Shown: piece by piece, positions 1 to 5,943 of the stretch
Layout: every line of letters starts with the position of its first letter
Position numbering within the stretch: the stretch's first letter is position 1
From: Bacteriovoracaceae bacterium
GTDB lineage: Bacteria > Bdellovibrionota > Bacteriovoracia > Bacteriovoracales > Bacteriovoracaceae
Reading direction: 5' to 3'
DNA length: 6,426 bases
Assembly (NCBI GenBank): GCA_007116425.1
Contig: SKIL01000183.1
Coordinates: forward strand, 1-6,426
The notes under the pieces: generated by a model
Told to the model about the DNA's origin: nothing
Databases searched by the model: none
What the model saw: the letters and a program-made list of their open reading frames with translations, nothing else
Position numbers and translations under genes: made by a program

Positions 1-436
1 CAGTGCCAAGTCAATTAAAAACATTGGCCACAATATTGAAGAAATTAACAGTTCTGAAGATAAAATTCTAAAGAAGAATCTCGACCAATGGACTGAGGAT
101 TTTCATTTATACTCTCAGGAATTAAGCACTCTCTTAGATAGTTATGGCCTAGACCAAGAAAAAGCATCAAAAGAGTTTATCACATCCCAAGCAGCGAAAA
201 TCAAAGCGATTGAAGACGAGTTGAAAGGGGCTGAATCTAAATGGAATACAAGTTTTCAAGAAAGTTATCATGGGAAAAGTTTTAAAAAATCTGAGATTCC
301 TACCATGTTTAATATTTCTAGAGAAATTCAACTTTCACTTGAGCACACTATTCACGCCATCAGGCTGTGGTCGACTCAGCTTACAGATAACATTGTTGAA
401 GACCTAATTTTAAACGACCGTCCTCACACAGAGTAA
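1..436 (+). CDS. C-terminal part of an unrecognised helical protein (5' end off the window)
   Basis: The reading frame is open from the left edge (first full codon at base 2) through 144 sense codons, and ends at a TAA at 434-436 followed directly by a second in-frame TAA. The visible part is hydrophilic and rich in Lys, Glu, Ser and Ile. Long stretches look alpha-helical or coiled-coil, for example around IKAIEDELKGAESKW, and there is no membrane segment, signal peptide or recognisable catalytic motif. I do not recognise the family and assign no function. The last 56 bp overlap the 3' end of the opposing lipoprotein gene, so the two genes are convergent with no room for a conventional terminator between them. 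The continuous frame and plausible composition make it a real gene rather than a shadow frame. Its N-terminal domain, which would identify it, lies outside the window. Confidence 0.75.
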   Translation, partial: SAKSIKNIGHNIEEINSSEDKILKKNLDQWTEDFHLYSQELSTLLDSYGLDQEKASKEFITSQAAKIKAIEDELKGAESKWNTSFQESYHGKSFKKSEIPTMFNISREIQLSLEHTIHAIRLWSTQLTDNIVEDLILNDRPHTE

Positions 437-2165
437 TAATTTGATGCAGCTCTTTTGCATCAGGATCTATAGAAAAAAGATTTGTTAAGTCGTACGTTTG
501 CTTATGTACATCACTTCCATCAGGACGATAGGGCCAAATAACCTCGATCGAAATGGGAAGATTATTCTCTCCCAGTCCATAATGAAGTCCTTGAGCATTT
601 TGAGAAGGTAGTGGCCCATATAAAGGTTGATGATATCTTACATTGCTCCACCTTTCGGTATTTAATCTCGCTGTTGCACCAATTCCCTGAAGATTACTTT
701 GGATTCCACCAAAATAAACTTGAAGAGAGCGTTTATTTTGCCTCGGGGTGACATTCTCAAAAACATAAAGACGAGTTTTTATATTGGCATTTCTAATATT
801 TGTTTGCCCAACAATAATATCTTGAAGGCCATTTTGATTTATATCGAGAACAACACTTCCTGAGGGGTTTACGATATCAATACCAAGCTCAAGAGCAACA
901 TCAGCATAACTGTGATCATAGGCCTGCTCAAAAAGAATTAAGCGAGTTTGAGGAGGGTAACCGGAGTTTTCAACTAAAAGGTCTGCCAGGCCATTTATAT
1001 TGTAATCAAAAAACACCCCTCTTCGATCAGCTTGAGTCCAATTACCTGTTCCATCATCCATATAATATTCAGAGCGAATAAATTCAGGAGTCTTTCCAGT
1101 AAAATTCCCTGTTAAAATAGAAGAGCGATCGCGAGTCATTGGATCATAGCTTAAAGTGAGTTCTCCAAGCGCAAGGTCAAAAATTTGGTTGTTATTATAG
1201 TCCGTACAAGCTGAATAAAAAGAGTGACCTCCACCCCGAGGCATCAGCTCACCTTCATCGTCTTGATCAAAGTTAGAAACTTGTCCATAGTCGACATAAA
1301 ACCGTTCAAATGAATCTGTACCACTACGATTCATCCATAATCTATTTGCGTGACCACTAGAGGCACTTACTAAAAAGTCAGGATAACCATCCTGATCCAG
1401 GTCGCAGGCCTTTAGACCAAAACTAGGCACAGGTCCACCGGCCTCATTAGCTAAAGCTCCAGAAATATCAGAAAATGAAAAGTCTCCCAACTCTGGACTT
1501 GCAAGTAAGATATTGTCTGCGACTGGTTGGGGTGAATCTTGTGACATATCAAACCAATTAGCTAAATAAATATCTAAATGTCCATTCAAGTTTACATCTG
1601 AAATTGCAATAGAAGCAGTTGGCAATTCTTTTAGCGGGTACTCAGCATCATGTCTATAAACATAATGAACTCGTCCCTCCGAATCAACTCTCCCTTCAAA
1701 AAAGCGCAAGCGCTCAGGACGTAGAGGTGCTCTTTGATTAAGTGTTCCCATAATAATGTCGAAGGTTCCATTTCGATTTAAATCAAAAAAGGCCAGATAA
1801 GAGGCCCTTACAGTTTCCATAAAGGGAGAATAGTCTAACTGTTTAAACTTTCCTTTTTCGGGGACAAAGCGATAGAACTCGGGAGTTGAATAAAAGCGCG
1901 GCAGAACCACAAGGTCTGTGTGACCATCACCATCGAAGTCTACGGCGTAAAGGTGAGTTCCTTCAACTCCTTCCAAACCAAACTCTTTAGTTCTATCGAT
2001 AAAATGAATTCGAGAGGGTTGCTCAAGCTGAGGCCCAAAATTCTGCACCTCCGCTTCCTGAACAATATCGTCATGAATGACGACCTCACTCTCACGATCT
2101 GTTGAGGAACATGAGAGTAAGGAAAAGCTAAAAGCAAAAGATAGAAGCAATAAAGTGAATTGCAT
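381..2165 (-). CDS. FG-GAP/VCBS-repeat lipoprotein with C-terminal ASPIC/UnbV domain (CRTAC1-like)
   Basis: This is a predicted secreted lipoprotein of 594 residues counted from ATG 2165. The N-terminus is a hydrophobic signal peptide ending in the lipobox LLSC, with the lipidated Cys at 19 followed by Ser, which suggests outer-membrane sorting if the usual +2 rule holds. Seven FG-GAP calcium-binding-loop motifs of the form D-x-D/N-x-D/N-G-x-x-D begin near residues 76, 128, 190, 255, 322, 387 and 441, as expected for a beta-propeller. The fifth has Gln in place of Gly. Residues about 481-550 match the ASPIC/UnbV domain (GIGATARL, HYGLGENN, IEVIWP), the arrangement of CRTAC1-family proteins. 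Such proteins are extracellular and mostly of unknown role; adhesion or calcium-dependent binding is inference. An in-frame GTG at 2174 would add three residues. I prefer ATG 2165 because the purine-rich AGAGTGAG lies just before it, while the GTG has no ribosome site. The gene follows the acyl-CoA dehydrogenase by 10 bp (1 bp from the GTG). Its 3' end overlaps the opposing gene by 56 bp. Confidence 0.9.
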   Translation of the reverse strand: MQFTLLLLSFAFSFSLLSCSSTDRESEVVIHDDIVQEAEVQNFGPQLEQPSRIHFIDRTKEFGLEGVEGTHLYAVDFDGDGHTDLVVLPRFYSTPEFYRFVPEKGKFKQLDYSPFMETVRASYLAFFDLNRNGTFDIIMGTLNQRAPLRPERLRFFEGRVDSEGRVHYVYRHDAEYPLKELPTASIAISDVNLNGHLDIYLANWFDMSQDSPQPVADNILLASPELGDFSFSDISGALANEAGGPVPSFGLKACDLDQDGYPDFLVSASSGHANRLWMNRSGTDSFERFYVDYGQVSNFDQDDEGELMPRGGGHSFYSACTDYNNNQIFDLALGELTLSYDPMTRDRSSILTGNFTGKTPEFIRSEYYMDDGTGNWTQADRRGVFFDYNINGLADLLVENSGYPPQTRLILFEQAYDHSYADVALELGIDIVNPSGSVVLDINQNGLQDIIVGQTNIRNANIKTRLYVFENVTPRQNKRSLQVYFGGIQSNLQGIGATARLNTERWSNVRYHQPLYGPLPSQNAQGLHYGLGENNLPISIEVIWPYRPDGSDVHKQTYDLTNLFSIDPDAKELHQIITLCEDGRLKLGLQQCYL

Positions 2166-2169
2166 TAAA

Positions 2170-2177
2170 CTCACTCT
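2170..2177 (-). promoter_or_regulatory. Ribosome binding site deciding the lipoprotein start
   Basis: Read on the minus strand, AGAGTGAG is followed by four bases and then ATG at 2165-2163. It overlaps the TAG stop of the upstream dehydrogenase (2178-2176) and the alternative GTG (2174-2172), so translation of the lipoprotein is probably coupled to termination on the upstream gene. The match to a Shine-Dalgarno core is only partial. Confidence 0.45.
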
Positions 2178-3957
2178 AATAATTGATAATATCTAAACCA
2201 TAACCTTCGCGCTCGCAAACAGCATCTGAAACGTCTTTTATCAGCTGGTCATTATTCTTTGACATCCCTTTCAAAGAGCGCATAAAACGATGTCGAGACT
2301 CCTTAAAGCAAAGGCGGCAAAGTTTTAAGCTATAATCTTTTTGCGAGTCTTCAATTTTATCGTCATTTAAAATTGAAGTTGTTCGCGACAAGACGGCCAA
2401 CATTGCATATAGCTCTATGGCCATATTTGCAATTCTTCCCTGAGGATACTCATTCCCAATAATGTCCTTACCATACTTGATAAGCGTATTCTCAACTTGA
2501 ATAGAAAAAGTGCTCATATAAGAAGCAAATTCATCCCCTTCATCTTCAAGCTTTGAGTGAACAAAAGTTAAAGATTTCTGACCAACCATACTAGAAATTC
2601 GCTTTTTAGCAAAAGTTGTCAAAACACCAACAGACTTGATTGGATCTTGCATAACTTTTGAGACATCAGAAATCTTACCAAGCTCTTTTAATGACTCAGA
2701 AGGCCCTTTCATTCCAGCAAGAGCAATAAAAACCCTAAGAATCTCGTTTGTTCCTTCAAAAATTAGATTGATACGAGAGTCTCGCATGAGTCTTTCATAT
2801 GGATATTCTTTCATATAGCCATTTCCAGCGGCAATCTGCATTCCCATATCGACGACATCCCATAGCGCCTCAGAACCATAAATTTTACAAACTGCTGATT
2901 CAAGAGAATAGTCTTCTTGACCTTTATCCATATTTCCAGTTGTCAAATAAACCAAACTCTCTACAGCATAACAACGTGCGGCCATCGCTGAGATTTTCTC
3001 CTGAACAAGACCAAACTCCGAAATAGGTCTACCAAATTGAACTCTACCTTTGGCATGGGCCGTGGCCATTTTGATGATTGCTTTCATTCCACCGACACAT
3101 CCAGATCCAAGTGAAAGCCGACCAGAGTTAAGAACATTCATTGCGATCTTAAAACCCTTTCCAGGTTCACCAATAATGTTTTCGGCCGGAACTTTCACTT
3201 TATCAAAATAGACAGCACGAGTTTCACTAGCGCGAATTCCCATTTTGTTTTCTTTCTCACCAAATGAAACCCCTTCCATAGATTTTTCAACAATAAAACA
3301 AGAAATTTTTTCGGTAACTTTACCATCAATTTCATGGTCAGTTTTTGCAAAAACAGTATAGAAGTCGGCCATTCCAGCATTTGTAATCCAAAGCTTCTGG
3401 CCAGTTAATGTATAAGATCCATCCTTATTGTCTACGGCCTTGGTTTTTATTGAATAAGCGTCTGAACCAGAGCCAGGCTCAGTTAAGCAAAAAGCTGCGA
3501 TTTTCTCTCCAGTGGCCAAAGACTCGAGCCATTTCTCCTTCTGCTCAGGCGATCCATCATTTAATAGCGCCCGATAACCAATTGACTGATGGGCCCCTAA
3601 CATTGTTGTTGTAGAACCATCGATACTCGCAATTTCAGCAAAGACTCGAGAATAAAGAGTATAGTCAAGACCCATGCCACCAAACTCTTCTGGTACTGCT
3701 AGCCCACACAAACCTAACTCGGCCAAACCTTGGACAACTTCCATAGGAATATGTGCTTCTTCATCAAATTTTTCACCATCAATATTATCCTGACTAAAAC
3801 GTACAACTGCATCGCACATTTCTGTGGCCATTTCCCTTTGCTCTTCAGTAAGCCTCGGGAATGGATGAACACAACTTTCATCAATTTGACCATAAAAAAA
3901 GCCAGCAATAACTGAGTGTGGGACTTTAGAATTGTTACTCGATGATTGATCTTCCAT
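2176..3957 (-). CDS. Acyl-CoA dehydrogenase, long FadE/VLCAD-like form
   Basis: This FAD-dependent cytoplasmic enzyme would catalyse alpha,beta-dehydrogenation of acyl-CoA, the first step of fatty acid beta-oxidation, passing electrons to an electron-transfer flavoprotein. At 593 residues it has the length of Bacillus FadE (YusJ) and mitochondrial ACADVL/ACAD9, not the roughly 380-residue short- and medium-chain enzymes. Domains in order: N-terminal helical domain about 36-150 (LAVPEEFGGMGLD near 86-98); middle beta domain with AFCLTEPGSGSDA at 155-167 and WITNAG at 190-195, which contact flavin and substrate; C-terminal helical domain from about 265 with GRVQFG at 304-309 and RDSRINLIFEGTNEILR near 392-408. 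By analogy with VLCAD, Glu401 in FEGTNE is the catalytic base, so the enzyme looks intact. A further helical region (about 415-593) is typical of the long subfamily. Chain-length preference cannot be read from the sequence. The ATG has a strong ribosome site. It is the first gene of a leftward unit with the lipoprotein. Confidence 0.95.
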   Translation of the reverse strand: MEDQSSSNNSKVPHSVIAGFFYGQIDESCVHPFPRLTEEQREMATEMCDAVVRFSQDNIDGEKFDEEAHIPMEVVQGLAELGLCGLAVPEEFGGMGLDYTLYSRVFAEIASIDGSTTTMLGAHQSIGYRALLNDGSPEQKEKWLESLATGEKIAAFCLTEPGSGSDAYSIKTKAVDNKDGSYTLTGQKLWITNAGMADFYTVFAKTDHEIDGKVTEKISCFIVEKSMEGVSFGEKENKMGIRASETRAVYFDKVKVPAENIIGEPGKGFKIAMNVLNSGRLSLGSGCVGGMKAIIKMATAHAKGRVQFGRPISEFGLVQEKISAMAARCYAVESLVYLTTGNMDKGQEDYSLESAVCKIYGSEALWDVVDMGMQIAAGNGYMKEYPYERLMRDSRINLIFEGTNEILRVFIALAGMKGPSESLKELGKISDVSKVMQDPIKSVGVLTTFAKKRISSMVGQKSLTFVHSKLEDEGDEFASYMSTFSIQVENTLIKYGKDIIGNEYPQGRIANMAIELYAMLAVLSRTTSILNDDKIEDSQKDYSLKLCRLCFKESRHRFMRSLKGMSKNNDQLIKDVSDAVCEREGYGLDIINY

Positions 3958-3961
3958 GACA

Positions 3962-3967
3962 TCCTCT
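3962..3967 (-). promoter_or_regulatory. Ribosome binding site of the acyl-CoA dehydrogenase
   Basis: On the minus strand AGAGGA is followed by TGTC and then the ATG at 3957-3955. This is a near-consensus Shine-Dalgarno at short but normal spacing, and it fixes the start of the dehydrogenase. Confidence 0.75.
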
Positions 3968-3991
3968 TTTTTGAATTCATATGTTTTAATT

Positions 3992-4020
3992 ATTCTAGCA
4001 AGCTCATAAAAAGTTGACCA
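3992..4020 (-). promoter_or_regulatory. Candidate promoter of the dehydrogenase-lipoprotein unit
   Basis: On the minus strand the -10 candidate TAGAAT (3997-3992, five of six matches to TATAAT) is preceded by TGC, an extended -10. A 17-bp spacer separates it from TGGTCA (4020-4015, four of six matches to TTGACA). Transcription would begin near 3985, leaving a leader of about 28 nt with the ribosome site. Another hexamer, TATAGT, lies further upstream near 4025 but lacks a convincing -35. The -35 falls inside the palindrome AGTTGACCAACT (4012-4023), which suggests repressor control. This is inference from pattern only. Confidence 0.4.
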
Positions 4021-4092
4021 ACTATAAAAACCAATAAAGACAAAAATAAATTCCGACTTATCAGCAATGTCAGTACACTTTAGTCAACTTTT
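4009..4092. repeat. Separated inverted repeat in the divergent promoter region, operator-like
   Basis: AAAAGTTGACCA at 4009-4020 and TAGTCAACTTTT at 4081-4092 are inverted copies matching at 11 of 12 positions, with 60 bp between them. The first copy continues into a small palindrome of its own (AGTTG-AC-CAACT, 4012-4023) and covers the candidate -35 of the leftward promoter. The centres are about 72 bp apart, close to seven helical turns, which would place both on the same DNA face. A regulator binding both copies is possible. In AT-rich DNA such a pair could also arise by chance. Confidence 0.4.
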
Positions 4093-4171
4093 ATTTTTTT
4101 AAAAGAAAGCTTGATGCAGCAGGCATAAGTTTTTAGAATATATAGAGAAGAAAATTCTCAACAAAAAATTT

Positions 4172-4200
4172 TATACAAAAATGCTCGGTCAGATTATAAT
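4172..4200 (+). promoter_or_regulatory. Promoter of the gspC-gspD operon
   Basis: A consensus -10 TATAAT (4195-4200) lies 17 bp downstream of TATACA (4172-4177, four of six matches to TTGACA). Transcription would start near 4207, giving a leader of about 48 nt before the gspC ATG. The leader begins with a 5-bp inverted repeat, GATCA (4210-4214) and TGATC (4221-4225), of unknown meaning. Confidence 0.6.
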
Positions 4201-4244
4201 ATAACTACCGATCATATAAGTGATCAAATCCAAGGATGGAGATC

Positions 4245-4249
4245 AAAGG
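4245..4249 (+). promoter_or_regulatory. Ribosome binding site of gspC
   Basis: AAAGG is followed by five bases and then ATG at 4255. A second purine-rich stretch, AAGGATGGAG at 4232-4241, is too far from the start for ordinary spacing, so AAAGG is the more likely site. Confidence 0.5.
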
Positions 4250-4254
4250 CACAA

Positions 4255-5916
4255 ATGGGAAAGTCTAAGAAATTTTTCAAAGGACTCATTGGCAAAATAA
4301 AAGGTCGCAGAGAAGACGACCAAGACCGTGATGAATTTAATCCTAACGATGGTAATAATTACGACGATATTGAGTACGAGCTTAACAATCGACCACGAAC
4401 TGAGGAGTATCAATCCCCTCTCACTGATGAAGACTTAGAGAGTGAACTTTTTGACGACGAGGTCGAAGACTCACCTCCTGAAGTTTTTCAAGTTACGGAT
4501 CAAATCAAGCAAGAAGTTGACCAGCTCGACAAAGAGTCACAACCAGCAATATCCGATGATTCGGAGCAACCACCAGAGTTTCACAATAACTCTAAAAAAA
4601 ACAATCTTACAGAGGATCGGCCGATCGATATAGAGGCGATCAAAAATTATCAAATGACTGATGAGGATGATCACGAAGAGGATAACTTAGAAACATATCA
4701 AGAATTTACTCCTCCGAAAGAAAGCAAAAAAAGCACAGAAAAAGCTGCAGAGTTTTTGACAAAATTATCACTAAAAAACTTCAGCCTTAAAAAACTGTCG
4801 GTCTTAAAAAAAGATATCCTAAATAGAGCATCAGAAAGTCAAGGCCGTGAAGGTTTTAACTTTAAAAGAACACTTCAAACCTTTCAAAAAAAAATCAACA
4901 ATAACTCGCTAATAAAAAAGCTAAAACAATCAGGGGGAATTCAATCTTGGGATGATTTTATTGAGCTCATTTTTGGAACTCGTTCAAGAAATAAAGTTCA
5001 TCACTTCTTTCTTTTCGCTTTAGTTATAGGAAGTGCTTACTCGTTCGCAATCATTCTCTCAACAGTTTTAAAAGGTGGCCCTCAGACAGAAGCTCCTCGC
5101 ATGGCCCACTACACAGATATCGGAGATAGGGTCAACTATCAGCAATCTCTCGCTCAACTCAGAAGAAATAATCTATTTAATGCGAAAATTGATGAACGCA
5201 CAGAGCCAGTCATTGTTGAAGAAGATCCAGAGCCGCTCGACCTTGATTTTATTTGCGAAGATGCCACAAAAACGACAAGACTTCCAATCACTCTAGTTAA
5301 TACAGTAGTTTTACAAGACTCGGTTAAATCGATTGCCGCAGTTCAAGTCAGAGGTTCTAGAGAAACAAAGAGTTTAAGAGAGGGACAAAAGATAAACGAT
5401 ATTGCAGAGATTAATCGCATTGATCGACTAAGAGTAATCTTAAAGAACTTAGAAACTGGTGAATGTGAGTACGTCGCCACAAGTGATCAAGAAGATAGAA
5501 GGCAACGGCCGGCAAGAGAGAGAACCAGAATTGTCTCTCCAGAAGAAGGTCGAGCACTCATGGATCAGAACCGTGACGATCGAATTAGAAACGAAGGTGA
5601 CAATTTCCAAATTCAATCATCAGTTAGAGATGAAATGCTCTCAAACATTAATGAAGTATTAACTCAGGCCAGAGCAGTTCAAATTAGAAACCCCGACGGT
5701 AGCTACTCTTTTAAAATGACAGAAATTGTCCCTGGAAGCATATACTCTCAATTAGGTATTCAGAATGAAGATATTATTACAGGAATTAATGGTGATCCTA
5801 TCACCAATATAAATGAACTCATGTCTCTTTTTGGAAGAATTAGAGACATTGATAATTTTGAAATTCAAGTACAAAGACAAGGCTCTGCTAGATCCTTTAG
5901 GTACGAGTTTCAATAG
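4255..5916 (+). CDS. gspC: Type II secretion system protein GspC with HR and PDZ domains and a long cytoplasmic extension
   Basis: This is the inner-membrane clamp subunit of the T2SS, which links the inner-membrane platform to the secretin. One membrane segment lies at about 249-271 (FFLFALVIGSAYSFAIILS), giving an N-in topology. The periplasmic part has the GspC homology region at about 340-408 (SIAAVQV, LREGQKINDIAEINRIDRLRVIL), a charged linker at about 409-470, and a C-terminal PDZ domain at about 485-553 (IVPGSIYSQLGIQNEDIITGINGDPI). Cys334 and Cys404 bracket the HR domain and could form a periplasmic disulfide. The odd part is size: 553 residues against roughly 270-310 for typical GspC. 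The excess is a 248-residue cytoplasmic region: residues 20-150 carry 46 Asp/Glu against 9 Lys/Arg, and residues 155-230 carry 19 Lys/Arg against 6 Asp/Glu, including an amphipathic stretch around LSLKNFSLKKLSVLKK. gspD follows after 27 bp, which supports the call strongly. HR and PDZ calls rest on pattern recognition by eye. Confidence 0.88.
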   Translation: MGKSKKFFKGLIGKIKGRREDDQDRDEFNPNDGNNYDDIEYELNNRPRTEEYQSPLTDEDLESELFDDEVEDSPPEVFQVTDQIKQEVDQLDKESQPAISDDSEQPPEFHNNSKKNNLTEDRPIDIEAIKNYQMTDEDDHEEDNLETYQEFTPPKESKKSTEKAAEFLTKLSLKNFSLKKLSVLKKDILNRASESQGREGFNFKRTLQTFQKKINNNSLIKKLKQSGGIQSWDDFIELIFGTRSRNKVHHFFLFALVIGSAYSFAIILSTVLKGGPQTEAPRMAHYTDIGDRVNYQQSLAQLRRNNLFNAKIDERTEPVIVEEDPEPLDLDFICEDATKTTRLPITLVNTVVLQDSVKSIAAVQVRGSRETKSLREGQKINDIAEINRIDRLRVILKNLETGECEYVATSDQEDRRQRPARERTRIVSPEEGRALMDQNRDDRIRNEGDNFQIQSSVRDEMLSNINEVLTQARAVQIRNPDGSYSFKMTEIVPGSIYSQLGIQNEDIITGINGDPITNINELMSLFGRIRDIDNFEIQVQRQGSARSFRYEFQ

Positions 5917-5932
5917 ACCTAAGTAGGAAGCG

Positions 5933-5937
5933 AAGGA
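5933..5937 (+). promoter_or_regulatory. Ribosome binding site of gspD
   Basis: AAGGA lies six bases before ATG 5944, within the 27-bp gap after the gspC TAG. This is a good match at ideal spacing. It supports the chosen gspD start and translation from the shared gspC transcript. Confidence 0.75.
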
Positions 5938-5943
5938 AAAACT

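Noticed and set aside
442..462. Perfect 7-bp hairpin just after the stop of the first gene, a possible terminator
   Set aside because: No T-tract follows on either strand, and it lies inside the lipoprotein coding region, so it is not supported as an intrinsic terminator.
3714..3980. Open minus-strand frame of 88 codons across the start of the dehydrogenase gene
   Set aside because: It is out of frame with a clearly real enzyme gene and its product has no recognisable features; it is a shadow frame.
4111..4120. Ten-base word ttgatgcagc shared with bases 441-450
   Set aside because: Ten-base repeats are expected by chance in a window this long, and the contexts are unrelated.
4145..4159. GAGAA/TTCTC 5-bp hairpin upstream of the gspC promoter
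   Set aside because: It is short, weak, AT-rich and not placed to terminate anything known.
4236..4268. Ten-codon open frame (ATG 4236, TAA 4266-4268) overlapping the gspC start, a possible leader peptide
   Set aside because: It has no ribosome site at usable spacing (AAGG directly abuts its ATG) and no amino-acid bias suggesting attenuation.
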